Source: Pirellulaceae bacterium (lineage in GTDB: Bacteria > Planctomycetota > Planctomycetia > Pirellulales > Pirellulaceae). Taken from it: DNA of 64,000 nt. Below, piece by piece: positions 18,288 through 27,115 of this stretch; positions within the stretch are counted from its first letter, which is position 1, and each line of letters starts with the position of its first letter. The DNA lies in assembly GCA_023382975.1 (NCBI GenBank), contig JAHDXO010000048.1, positions 23,594 to 87,593 of the forward strand, in the 5' to 3' direction. The notes beneath the pieces are model-generated. The model was given only the letters and a program-made list of their open reading frames with translations, did no database searches and was not told where the DNA came from. Position numbers and translations under genes: made by a program.

Positions 18288-18477
18288 CGTTTCTTCTCCC
18301 GGCCATTGATGGGTTGCGATAAGCGACGAAATCAAGCAAGGTGCTATTCAGACGGGCTGAAGGACATCGCGTGGATGGCATCCACGCGATCGACAGACAT
18401 CCAGATAGCAATGCGCGGATCTCGACTGAAGTGGAAAGCTACGGAGCGATGAGAATCCCCGACCCGCAACAGGGATT

Positions 18478-19950
18478 CTATTCCCTGTCAGCTTCGGCTG
18501 CAATCGTGGGCGGCCCATTTCTCAGCCAGGCTAGATTGAAGCGATAGTGCAGGCGGCTGCTGATCAGGTGGATAACGCCGTCGGGCGTTTGGGTAGCGGC
18601 CAGATAGCCGGCGTGTTCGGCTCGGGTGGGCGTGGCGGTGAAACGCCCGGTGTGGGCGCCGCCGTCGTAGTCGCCGCTTCCGGGCGTCAGCAGCTTGCGG
18701 ATCGGCCAGGTCTCGCCTTCGTCGAACGACAAGGCCGCGAACAGACCGTGGCCGACAAATTCGTGGCCATTCCGATCCGTGAAGGTCATCCCGCCCGCCT
18801 CGGGCTTGCTGCGGTTGCCCGAGGTGAACGAAACGAACAGCAATGGTCCTTCCTGAAGCCGCTTGAGCACCAACCGCTGACCGCCTCCGATCGGCGGAAA
18901 CGGGCTGGCTCGATATGTCCACGTCACGCCCAGATCGGCCGACAGACTCATCGGCATCCGCCCGTCGATCGAGTCGCCGCGTCCCAGCGCCATCAGCCGG
19001 CCGTCCTGCAACTCGACGAACCCAGCATGGATGCCCGCGATCGTCCCTCGGCCCGTGCCACCTTGAACAAACTGCGGCGGCGGTTGGCCCTCGCCCGGAT
19101 CGGTCCAGGTCTTCCCGCCGTCGCGGCTGATGTGCAGCGCCGTGCCGCCGTTTCCGCCCGGAACTGCGTCACAGTTCTGGAGCAACACGCCAGCGTTGGT
19201 CATGACGGTGCCGGAGATCACCTGGTGCCGCCCCGTGATCTGCGGACCGATGGCCTGCGGCGGCGTCCACGTGACTCCGTTGTCGCGGCTGATTCGCATC
19301 AGCAGAGCGAGCTTGGCCCAGCCGCGGCCTCCGTCCGGGCCCATACCGTTGAAGTGGTAAATCGCTCCCCGTCCGTCGTGAAAGATCGCGCTGCCATGCA
19401 TGTTGCGATTGGCTGCCTTGAAGAATTCGCTCGACGGATCCCAGGCGTCCTGCCCGGCCCGCAAGCGACTGGCCAACACCGTCAATTCGGTTCCCTGTTC
19501 AGCGCTCGTCGAGTACCAAATGGCCAGCAGATCGCCGTTGGGAAGCCACGTGATCGAGGGCTGATGATTGTGCGAGTGGAACGGTTCGCCGGCATCATCG
19601 GGAGGCAGCACGAAAACGATCGGAGACTTGAAGAACGGCTTGTCAGCGTCCGGCGCACCAGTCCAGTCGGCCGCCTGCTGCGTCGCCTCGCGAGCCCAAC
19701 GCGGGGGCACGGCGTCCGGTCGCGGCATCGTGGCGACAACACGCCCGTCCGCCTCCTGCACATCGAAGTGCCGATACGTGCTGGACATCCCGACTGTCTC
19801 CGCTGCGATGCAGCTTGCGGCCCAGAATGCACCTGCGAGAAATGCGACTGCGGGAACCGCCAGACATGGCAAGGAAACAGCACATGCAAAGTGTGTCCAG
19901 GTGTGGATACCAGTCCCAGTTTTGCCGTTTCTTCCTGTTCGTGATTCCAT
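18478..19950 (-). CDS. Secreted sialidase-like (BNR repeat) protein
   Basis: The 490-residue product has an extended N-terminus with a hydrophobic signal segment (A-V-P-A-V-A-F-L-A-G-A-F-W-A-A), then a propeller with Asp-box motifs (S-R-D-N-G-V-T-W, S-R-D-G-G-K-T-W, S-A-D-L-G-V-T-W, S-F-D-E-G-E-T-W). The R-I-P-type arginine near the mature start is replaced (H-N-H-Q-P-S-I-T), unlike the sialidase-like gene at 12756, so sialic acid may not be its substrate. ATG 19950 is preferred over the GTG at 19962 because the GGAG needed for initiation lies between them. Confidence 0.85.
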   Translation of the reverse strand: MESRTGRNGKTGTGIHTWTHFACAVSLPCLAVPAVAFLAGAFWAASCIAAETVGMSSTYRHFDVQEADGRVVATMPRPDAVPPRWAREATQQAADWTGAPDADKPFFKSPIVFVLPPDDAGEPFHSHNHQPSITWLPNGDLLAIWYSTSAEQGTELTVLASRLRAGQDAWDPSSEFFKAANRNMHGSAIFHDGRGAIYHFNGMGPDGGRGWAKLALLMRISRDNGVTWTPPQAIGPQITGRHQVISGTVMTNAGVLLQNCDAVPGGNGGTALHISRDGGKTWTDPGEGQPPPQFVQGGTGRGTIAGIHAGFVELQDGRLMALGRGDSIDGRMPMSLSADLGVTWTYRASPFPPIGGGQRLVLKRLQEGPLLFVSFTSGNRSKPEAGGMTFTDRNGHEFVGHGLFAALSFDEGETWPIRKLLTPGSGDYDGGAHTGRFTATPTRAEHAGYLAATQTPDGVIHLISSRLHYRFNLAWLRNGPPTIAAEADRE

Positions 19951-20013
19951 CGTGAACTCCACAATCTTTACTTCTCACCCTCAGGAGAATTCGATGATTG
20001 AGCATAGGCGGCG

Positions 20014-21357
20014 TCAGGGAGCCGTTGAACCGTACCGCTTTAACTCTCGCACTCGGCGTTCGATGCCGGTCAGGATTTCCAGGTCGCTGGGATGGGGCGA
20101 TTCGAAGGCGGGACGTAGCGGGATCGGAACGTCGTCCATGCGGTAGACGGTGCCGGGCACGTTGATGCCGTAGGCGGCGACGTGGAAGGCGACGGCGGCT
20201 TGTCGGGTGGTCGGCGTTTCCTTCGGGTCCAGGGCGATGTAGGGGATCGATCGCAGATGCTCTCGCGCTGGCTGGCTGAAGTTGGCCATCGGATCGCTGG
20301 CCAGAATCAGCGCCGCATCGGCCTCGCGGCGCGCGAGCACGTCCGAAGCGGTGTATTCGCCCGGATTGAAACGCGGGTAGCCGCGGCCCAGATTCACGGC
20401 GAACGGGAACCCGGTGCGCCACGTCACGACGTTGTCTGCACCGGTGACGTTGCCGTGGCCCCGGTTGGGTTTGCAGGTGAATCGGGTGTAGCGATTCATG
20501 TCGCGAGTCAACGCCAGCAGCGCTTCGCTGTTGGCATGCTTGCCTCGCGTCATGCTGACGCCCATGCCGAAGAAGATCACGCCGAAACGGGCCGCCTTCA
20601 TGCGCTGCATCAAATCCTGCCAGACCGACAGCGGTTGCCCGGTGTCGTGCAGCACTTGGTTGGGATCCAAGTCGATGCCCTTGGCCAGCGCCCGCAGGGT
20701 CCACAGCGCCTCGAAGTCCCCCCGCGGCTTGATCTGCACGAAGATGTCGGCCGCCTTGGCCGACTTCGTCTTGCGGACGTCCACCACCACGCACGTGCGA
20801 TCCTTGCGGCCGTTGGGCACGAACAGGCCCTTGGGCATCAGACTGTACCGGGTGAAATGCCGCGGGTGACTCTCCGCCGGATTCGAGCCCCAGAACATGA
20901 CCAGATCGCCGCGGTTGCGCACCTCGCCCAGCGTGCAGGTCACTTCGCCGACGCCCTGAAAGGCCATTCCCGAGGGACCGTGGCAGACGCTGGTCGTCGT
21001 ATCGACATTCCCACCGATCCAGTCGGCGATGGCGACGGCGCAGCGCTGCGCTTCGATCGTTGTGTCGCTCAATCCGTACACCAGCGGATAGCGAGCGTCG
21101 GCCAGGATCTGCGCCGATCGCTCGATGCCCTCCTGGACCGATGCCGGTTGGCCTTGGATCAAACACGACGGACAGTCCTCGATTTCGTGGTTCAAGAACC
21201 AGGCGGTGCCCAGGCCGCAGGCTCGCTTGGCTTCCACAATTCGGTCCCCGTCCACTTTCAATTCGATATCGTCGCAGACGCAGCCGCAGAACGTGCAGGT
21301 GGCGTCGGTCACCACCCGCAATTCGGCATCGGACGTCTTTGATACGGCGGTATTCAT
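20014..21357 (-). CDS. fwdB: Formylmethanofuran dehydrogenase subunit B
   Basis: The catalytic, molybdopterin-type subunit of the formylmethanofuran dehydrogenase / formyltransferase-hydrolase complex, part of the methanopterin-linked C1 pathway of planctomycetes and methylotrophs. The 447-residue product has the N-terminal [4Fe-4S] site C21-x-x-C24-x-x-x-C28 with a further Cys downstream. S-V-C125-H-G-P-S-G is the active-site cysteine loop (Cys, not selenocysteine). Nucleotide-binding segments such as M-F-W-G-S-N-P-A-E follow. In bacterial Fhc complexes this subunit often lacks redox activity; whether it does here cannot be told. It follows fwdD by 3 bases. Confidence 0.93.
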   Translation of the reverse strand: MNTAVSKTSDAELRVVTDATCTFCGCVCDDIELKVDGDRIVEAKRACGLGTAWFLNHEIEDCPSCLIQGQPASVQEGIERSAQILADARYPLVYGLSDTTIEAQRCAVAIADWIGGNVDTTTSVCHGPSGMAFQGVGEVTCTLGEVRNRGDLVMFWGSNPAESHPRHFTRYSLMPKGLFVPNGRKDRTCVVVDVRKTKSAKAADIFVQIKPRGDFEALWTLRALAKGIDLDPNQVLHDTGQPLSVWQDLMQRMKAARFGVIFFGMGVSMTRGKHANSEALLALTRDMNRYTRFTCKPNRGHGNVTGADNVVTWRTGFPFAVNLGRGYPRFNPGEYTASDVLARREADAALILASDPMANFSQPAREHLRSIPYIALDPKETPTTRQAAVAFHVAAYGINVPGTVYRMDDVPIPLRPAFESPHPSDLEILTGIERRVRELKRYGSTAP

Positions 21358-21360
21358 GGT

Positions 21361-21711
21361 TCAAGCTTTCTCCAAAGGCTCCAGACGAACATCCAATCCC
21401 TTGCTGGTCGGCATCCCGGAGCCGTGTGTATCGCCCCCCATCAGGCGACTGGAAAGGTCACCGTACGCGATGAACAGCAGCCCTGGAGGCAGTTCGTCGC
21501 CCTTGGATTCCTTGATCGCAGCTTCAACGCAGCCAAATTCGCTGGTTAGACGGACACGATCGCCGGCGGCCAGTCCCAATCGCTGCATGTCTTGCGGGGC
21601 GACCTGAAGAACGTTCGTCTCGGACTGGTATCCTTCCTTGAATTTCCCCTCGCTGATCCCGCAGCCTTGCTTGCTGGTTCGGCCAGGGATCAGGATGAAC
21701 GTCTCGGCCAT
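21361..21711 (-). CDS. fwdD: Formylmethanofuran dehydrogenase subunit D (molybdopterin dinucleotide-binding)
   Basis: A 116-residue protein of the small MopB C-terminal domain type, with I-L-I-P-G-R-T near its start, L-G-L-A-A-G-D-R-V-R-L in the middle, and L-S-S-R-L-M-G-G-D-T-H-G-S-G-M-P near its end. In other bacteria and archaea this domain completes the pterin cofactor site of FwdB. It is the first gene of the fwdD-fwdB pair. The other Fhc/Fwd subunits (A, C) are not in the window. Confidence 0.9.
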   Translation of the reverse strand: MAETFILIPGRTSKQGCGISEGKFKEGYQSETNVLQVAPQDMQRLGLAAGDRVRLTSEFGCVEAAIKESKGDELPPGLLFIAYGDLSSRLMGGDTHGSGMPTSKGLDVRLEPLEKA

Positions 21712-21835
21712 ATAAATCTCTCCCGATGTCGCAATGCGGCAACGAATCGCCCGACGTCAATATAAGCCAATCAGCGGTCGCGGCAAGCTGACGGACCTGG
21801 AAGAATCGCCGCCGCCCTGCTATCTTCATGAGCCT

Positions 21836-23083
21836 ATGCGATTGATTGTATTCGAGGACAATGCCGTCACGAAGCTCTATCCGATCACCACGGGGCGCCC
21901 AGCGTACGCGGTGACTTGCGGCGGATACCGCTTGGTGGACTGGCTGCGGAGATTCAACGGCAGTCTTCGCGGGATCGTTCGCCCCCATCTGCAATCGATC
22001 CAGCGTTTGGACTACCCCGATCTCGCAGAGGAAGACGCGGCGCCGGCGGCCTCCGTGATGATGGTCAACGCCCGTTTGGTTCCGTCGGTGGGCGTTTTCC
22101 GGCAGTTGGAAGAACTGGCTCGGGCTGCGCGACCGGGAGTGGTGTATGCGGGCGAGGCGATTGCGGCGGCCATCCTGCCGCCGGATGCTCCACCGCCGCC
22201 CAGCCGCGTGCAGGTGGCCGAGTTGGAGCATTACTTCAGCTACGCCGGTTTCCCGTCGCTCGATCCCCTGTCCGCGAACCTGCCGTTGCTCGAGTATCCG
22301 CACGACATCATCCGTCATCACCTGCAGATCGCCGGCGAGAGTCTGACGCATCGGATTGCCGAGGGCGATCATCGCGAGATCGCTGACGGCGTGTTCGCCA
22401 CCGGCGACGCCCACCTGGACCAATTCGTGGTCACGGACACTCGCAACGGCCCGATTCTGCTGGAAAGCGGGGCTGCGGTCGGGGCGTACACGTTCCTGCA
22501 AGGTCCGGTTTGGTTAGGCCCGAAGTGCCGCGTGAAGGAACACTCGGCGGTGAAAGAGGCGGTCGTTCTGGGCCACACGACCAAGATCGGCGGGGAGATC
22601 GAAGCCTCGATCGTCGAACCGTACACCAACAAGCAACATTACGGCTTCCTCGGGCACAGCTACCTGGGCAGTTGGGTCAATCTGGGCGCCGGCACGTGCA
22701 ACAGCGATTTGAAAAACACCTACGGCCGCGTCAACATGGACTACGGTGGCCGTCGCGTCGAGACGGGGATGCAGTTCATCGGCTGCATCATCGGGGACTA
22801 TGCCAAATCGGCCGTCAACACGGGGATCTTCACCGGCAAGACGATCGGCGTGTGCAGTATGGTCTACGGTTTCGTCACGACCAACGTTCCCAGCTACGTC
22901 AACTATGCCCGGTTGTTCGGGCAAGTCACAGAGCTGCCTCCGGAAGTCATGGTCTCGACCCAGCGCCGCATGTTCGACCGGCGGCACGTCGACCAACGGT
23001 CGTGCGACATCCAGTTGATTCACGACATGTATCAACTGACTCGTACCGAGCGGCAGTTGGCCGGCGAACCTCTTTCCTTGTGA
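21836..23083 (+). CDS. GlmU-like putative sugar nucleotidyltransferase/acetyltransferase
   Basis: The 415-residue protein has a reduced nucleotidyltransferase-like N-terminal part (I-V-F-E-D, L-Y-P-I-T-T-G-R-P) and a left-handed beta-helix with many hexapeptide repeats in the C-terminal half (E-A-S-I-V-E-P-Y-T-N-K-Q-H-Y-G-F-L-G-H-S-Y-L). This matches the alternative GlmU family of Bacteroidetes and planctomycetes, thought to make UDP-GlcNAc from glucosamine-1-phosphate. The ATG at 21836 starts the usual M-R-L-I-V-F-E-D; the open frame before it is not needed. metF starts 20 bases downstream. Confidence 0.85.
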   Translation: MRLIVFEDNAVTKLYPITTGRPAYAVTCGGYRLVDWLRRFNGSLRGIVRPHLQSIQRLDYPDLAEEDAAPAASVMMVNARLVPSVGVFRQLEELARAARPGVVYAGEAIAAAILPPDAPPPPSRVQVAELEHYFSYAGFPSLDPLSANLPLLEYPHDIIRHHLQIAGESLTHRIAEGDHREIADGVFATGDAHLDQFVVTDTRNGPILLESGAAVGAYTFLQGPVWLGPKCRVKEHSAVKEAVVLGHTTKIGGEIEASIVEPYTNKQHYGFLGHSYLGSWVNLGAGTCNSDLKNTYGRVNMDYGGRRVETGMQFIGCIIGDYAKSAVNTGIFTGKTIGVCSMVYGFVTTNVPSYVNYARLFGQVTELPPEVMVSTQRRMFDRRHVDQRSCDIQLIHDMYQLTRTERQLAGEPLSL

Positions 23084-23102
23084 TCTGCAATTGGAACCCA
23101 GC

Positions 23103-23972
23103 ATGTCGTTTTCCCAAGTGTATCGCCCGGATCGTTGCGGGCTGTCCTTCGAGTTATTTCCACCCAAGACGGATGCGGGGCAGATCGCGTTGTTCGGGCA
23201 TCTCCGGCAATTGATGGCCCACCGCCCGGATTTCATTACATGCACCTACGGCGCCGGCGGCTCGACCCGCGACAAGACGTTGGAAATCGTCGGCGAAGTC
23301 AAGCGATCCTTTGGCATTCCGGTGGCGTCGCATCTGACCTGTGTCGGCTCGACGATTGACCAACTGCGCGATTACTTGAGGGCTGCAACCGAGATCGGCG
23401 TGGATCACATTGTCGCGTTGCGAGGCGATCCGCCGCAGGGCGAGCAATCGTTTCGCCCGTCCGATGGCGGCCTGCATTACGCGAACGAACTGGTCGCTCT
23501 GATCCGTAGCGAGTTTCCACACTTCGGGATCGCCGTTGCCGGCTATCCCGAAAAACATCTCGAAGCGACCAGTCTGGAGGCGGACCTCGAGAATCTGAAA
23601 CGCAAAGTCGATACCGGCGCCGATGCCGTGGTGACCCAGTTATTCTACGACAACGAGGATTTTTTCCGGTTTCGCGACCGTTGCGGACAGATCGGCATCG
23701 GGGTGCCGATCATTCCGGGAATCCTGCCGGTAACCAACCTCTCGCAGATCCGGCGAATCACATCGATGTGCGGCGCCCGCTTGCCCGAGACGTTTGTACA
23801 TGCGTTGCAGGAGCGGGAGGACGCGGACTGGCAGTTCCAAGTCGGCGTCGATTTCGCCATCGCGCAGGTCGAGCAACTGGTTCGGGATGGGATCGCCGGG
23901 ATCCACTTCTATGTGCTCAACAAATCCCAAGCGGCTTCGCGCGTCATGCAGGCCGTGCAACTGCCGCGGTAA
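23103..23972 (+). CDS. metF: Methylenetetrahydrofolate reductase
   Basis: Reduces methylene-THF to methyl-THF with flavin and NAD(P)H, supplying methyl groups for methionine. The 289-residue product has the family length and landmarks: F-E-L-F-P-P-K-T with the catalytic Glu near the N-terminus, T-Y-G-A-G-G-S-T-R-D-K-T, L-R-G-D-P-P, A-G-Y-P-E-K-H, and I-P-G-I-L-P-V-T. The ATG at 23103 is used, as the TTG at 23091 is a poor start. It is close behind the GlmU-like gene and converges with moxR. Confidence 0.95.
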   Translation: MSFSQVYRPDRCGLSFELFPPKTDAGQIALFGHLRQLMAHRPDFITCTYGAGGSTRDKTLEIVGEVKRSFGIPVASHLTCVGSTIDQLRDYLRAATEIGVDHIVALRGDPPQGEQSFRPSDGGLHYANELVALIRSEFPHFGIAVAGYPEKHLEATSLEADLENLKRKVDTGADAVVTQLFYDNEDFFRFRDRCGQIGIGVPIIPGILPVTNLSQIRRITSMCGARLPETFVHALQEREDADWQFQVGVDFAIAQVEQLVRDGIAGIHFYVLNKSQAASRVMQAVQLPR

Positions 23973-23982
23973 CATCGAATTC

Positions 23983-24010
23983 GCATCGTCCGGTCTTCCG
24001 GCACGGATGC
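23983..24010. terminator. Hairpin between convergent metF and moxR
   Basis: GCATCGTCCGG and CCGG-c-AC-g-GATGC can form an 11-bp stem with two single-base bulges and a TCTT loop. It lies in the 74-base gap between the convergent stop codons, where a bidirectional terminator is expected. No T-run follows on either strand, so confidence is limited. Confidence 0.4.
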
Positions 24011-24046
24011 GCGGGCCGCGAGTGCGTGGTTCGGCGGTGGTGGGGC

Positions 24047-25000
24047 CTACCCGCGCGGATCGTCCAACGTCGGCACGGCGATTTCGGCGATGACTTCGCT
24101 CAGCACGTGTTCGGCGGTCAATTTCCGTAGACGGCTCTCCGGTTTCAAGATCAGCCGATGAGTCAGGACCGGAGCGGCTACCCGCTTCACATCGTCGGGT
24201 TGGACAAAGTTGCGACCGCGAATCGCCGCCAGCGCCTGAGAAGTCCGGAACAGGGCGATCGAAGCCCTCGGACTGGCGCCCAAGGCCAGATCTTCCGCTT
24301 CGCGGGTGTCATGGATAATCTGCAGCATGTACTGGCGGACCTTGTCGTCTACGTGGATCTCGCGGACGGCTTGCTGACAACCGACCAGTTCCTCGGCGGT
24401 CACCACCGGCACCAGGCGATCCAGCGGATTGCCGTGCTGCAGCATGGCCAGCATTTTGAATTCTTCCTCAATGCTGGGGTAACCCAACGAGAAACGCATC
24501 AGAAAGCGGTCCAACTGAGCCTCGGGCAAGGGAAACGTCCCTTCGTGATCCACGGGATTCTGAGTGGCGATGACCAGAAACGGCGGCGTCAATTCATGCG
24601 TAATCCCGTCGACCGTGACTCGCTGTTCCGCCATCGCTTCCAGCAGCGACGCCTGCGTCCGCGGCGTCGTCCGGTTGATTTCGTCCGCCAACACCAACTG
24701 AGCGAACACCGGACCGCGCCGAAATTCGAACTCGCTGGTCTTCTGATTGAAGATCGAAGCCCCGGTCACGTCGCTCGGCAACAGGTCCGGGGTACACTGA
24801 ATTCGCTTGAACGAGCAGCCCAGGCTTCGGGCCAACGCCCTGGCCAGCATGGTCTTGGCCACGCCCGGCACGTCCTCCAGCAGAATGTGCCCCTCGCAGA
24901 ACCAAGCCACCAGCGACAGGATCAACTGCTGTCGTTTGCCGACAATGACACGTTCCACGTTGCCGATAATCCGCTTGGCAACTTCGGTGACATCCGCCAT
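24047..25000 (-). CDS. MoxR-family AAA+ ATPase
   Basis: The 317-residue product has the MoxR architecture: Walker A in E-D-V-P-G-V-A-K-T, an F-K-R-I-Q-C-T-P-D-L-L-P-S-D-V-T-G segment, Walker B in L-V-L-A-D-E-I-N-R, sensor 1 A-T-Q-N-P and a C-terminal lid. MoxR proteins act as chaperones that assemble or activate von Willebrand-type or enzyme partners. Here there is no DUF58 or VWA gene beside it, which is unusual; the partner must lie elsewhere. The ATG at 25000 begins the usual M-A-D-V-T-E. Confidence 0.9.
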   Translation of the reverse strand: MADVTEVAKRIIGNVERVIVGKRQQLILSLVAWFCEGHILLEDVPGVAKTMLARALARSLGCSFKRIQCTPDLLPSDVTGASIFNQKTSEFEFRRGPVFAQLVLADEINRTTPRTQASLLEAMAEQRVTVDGITHELTPPFLVIATQNPVDHEGTFPLPEAQLDRFLMRFSLGYPSIEEEFKMLAMLQHGNPLDRLVPVVTAEELVGCQQAVREIHVDDKVRQYMLQIIHDTREAEDLALGASPRASIALFRTSQALAAIRGRNFVQPDDVKRVAAPVLTHRLILKPESRLRKLTAEHVLSEVIAEIAVPTLDDPRG

Positions 25001-25558
25001 GCTGGTTTCGCCCTGTGAAAGGTGTGGGAAAGCCCAAGATTCTAGCACGAACGATTGGCAATGGGGCGCGGATCTTTCAGATCGAACCTAAGTGTCGAAT
25101 CGAAAACGACTTGAATTCCTTTGCATCCATTGATACCTTTCAGTCCCGTGCTGGAAACAGGCCGCAACGCGCGAAGTAGCAGTGGCTGGGAAGGATAGGC
25201 GGTCCAGATGCCCGCGTCGTCAGCTTTACGATCGCAAGTCGTTGAAGTCGTGAGAATACAGACATTGGATACGCCGTCGCGACTCTCTTGGCCACGCTTC
25301 TTAAGCCCACCCATGCCTGCCCTCGGGAATCGCTCAGCGCGGAACTTTTTAGGTTCGAGTCGCGTCGCAAGAGAGGAACAAGGGACCAGGTGCTACGTCA
25401 ATCGGGGGATTCTCTGTCTTCGGACATTCGAGACTCCACCAATGTCGTCAAAACAGGGGGGTATTATCGATTCGATTGCCAGAGATTTGCGGGCCGCGTA
25501 TCGACGGACTCATGGGACGCAGATCGAATAAGCGCGAGCTAGAATCGGAAATGGTGCC
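25001..25558. other. Intergenic region, no gene seen
   Basis: About 560 bases between the divergent moxR and anti-sigma-like genes. Short open frames on the plus strand lack ribosome-binding sites and resemble random translation. A TATTAT hexamer near 25463 could be a -10 box, but no -35 is spaced properly. No sigma-factor gene is here, although the downstream gene looks like an anti-sigma protein. Confidence 0.5.
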
Positions 25559-27112
25559 ATGAACGGGCGGGGCGAATTTTTCACAGAAGAGCTGCTGAGC
25601 GGATACCTCGATGGAGAGCTTTCCGACGAGCAGCGCCGGTACGTCGAGCGGATGCTCGATCAGACTCCCGAGATTCGGGAGAAGTACCAAGCGTTGTGCG
25701 CGTTGGCGGATCGCCTTCGAGGTCTGGACCGCTTTCAATTGAGCGAGGAAGCCTCGCTTCGCGTCTCCGCCGCGGTCGAGGCGGCGCTGTCGGAGCGTGC
25801 CCGAGAGAGTTCGTCCCAGGTTAGCGACGATGAGTTGACCAGCGCATTCTTCGATGGCGAGTTGAACGACATCGAGCGAGTCGCGGTCGAACAGCGCATG
25901 GAGCGGGACGAGCGACAGCAACGGCTGTTCGATCGGCTGTGTACATTGCATCGGCGATTGGCATTGTTGCCGACCTATCGGTTGGACAGAGGTTTCGCGG
26001 CTCGGGTAATGCGCCGGATCGAATCGCTTTCGCCTGTCGAGCCCGGCGAATCGGTGGAGCCCGCAGTTGGGCTTCGACCACGCGCCGGTTCATCCGACCA
26101 TTCTCGGCGGTTTCGCGTGCGGAACTGGCGCAGAGCGGGCTGGGCGTTTGCCGCAATCGCCACGGTGATTCTGCTGATGGTCTTCGCGCCGCGCGGCGGC
26201 GACCAAGTCGGGCCTGCCGTGGTCGGTCCGGGCAGCAGTACGCCCGGTCAGCAAACCCAGGATGAACGAGAGGATTCAACGGCGGTCGTCGGTGGCCCGA
26301 CGGATCGCGACATGGTGGTCGATGTCCAGCAACCTCGGAGTCTCGACCCGCGAAGGTTCGATCCCGACATGGTGCCGCCGGTGACAAACTCACTTCTTCC
26401 GCTGGTCGGTTCGCTGCAGCGGACGAAACTGGTTCTGGTCTACGAAGTGCTGGTGACCGAGGAGGGTGTTCGGAACGCGGCTTTCCCCGACCTGTTGCGC
26501 CGCCATCGTATCGGATTTTCCGAGACTTCGGCGATCGGCCGAGAAGAGCAAAAGGATCTGCTCCGGCATCGGTTCTTGGAAAACGTCCAGATTGCGAACG
26601 GCCGGCGAGCGGAGATGGACCGCATCGATCTTTATCTGGTCAGAACCAGGGCGATGACGGCGGACGCGATGTATTCGGATCTCATGTCGCGGCCGGCTGG
26701 AATCGGCGCGTTCGCCCTGAACCTGACGACCCGCGACGCCGAGTCACGGGTGCTGAACCGTCTGTGTGAATCCACGGGGGTGGAAGACAAGATAGGACAA
26801 GCTGTTCAGTTGTTGGCGAATTTCGGAATTCTGAGCAGCTCGGGCCGGAACCTGGGAGCTTTCGGCACCATTCGCTGGGTCGATCCAGTGTTGTACGACA
26901 TCCCGCAACCACGTCCCGGTGCGCCATTGGAGCGTCGAAAGGATGAAGGCGAACTCGGCCTTCCGAACTTGGTTGGGGACATCGAGGCTCCGCAACCGCC
27001 ACCGGCGCCGCAGGATTTCGCGTGCGAGCTATTGTTTGTGGTCCGCCACGTGGGAGTGATTCCCGAGGCTCCCGCGGACATCCCCGGCGCTCGCCCACCC
27101 CATTCGCCTTGA
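25559..27112 (+). CDS. Anti-sigma-like membrane protein with duplicated N-terminal domain
   Basis: The 517-residue protein begins with two tandem copies of a helical module: L-S-G-Y-L-D-G-E-L-S-D-E-Q-R at residues 12-25 and T-S-A-F-F-D-G-E-L-N-D-I-E-R near residue 97. This is the Y-L-D-G-E-L pattern of the N-terminal domain of anti-sigma factors (zf-HC2 type), but the zinc H-x-x-x-C-x-x-C residues are absent. A basic stretch precedes one transmembrane segment (about 195-215), followed by a Pro-rich linker and a folded C-terminal domain that should face outward. A partner sigma factor is not adjacent. The function as an anti-sigma is inferred from the N-terminal pattern. Confidence 0.78.
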   Translation: MNGRGEFFTEELLSGYLDGELSDEQRRYVERMLDQTPEIREKYQALCALADRLRGLDRFQLSEEASLRVSAAVEAALSERARESSSQVSDDELTSAFFDGELNDIERVAVEQRMERDERQQRLFDRLCTLHRRLALLPTYRLDRGFAARVMRRIESLSPVEPGESVEPAVGLRPRAGSSDHSRRFRVRNWRRAGWAFAAIATVILLMVFAPRGGDQVGPAVVGPGSSTPGQQTQDEREDSTAVVGGPTDRDMVVDVQQPRSLDPRRFDPDMVPPVTNSLLPLVGSLQRTKLVLVYEVLVTEEGVRNAAFPDLLRRHRIGFSETSAIGREEQKDLLRHRFLENVQIANGRRAEMDRIDLYLVRTRAMTADAMYSDLMSRPAGIGAFALNLTTRDAESRVLNRLCESTGVEDKIGQAVQLLANFGILSSSGRNLGAFGTIRWVDPVLYDIPQPRPGAPLERRKDEGELGLPNLVGDIEAPQPPPAPQDFACELLFVVRHVGVIPEAPADIPGARPPHSP

Positions 27113-27115
27113 CCA

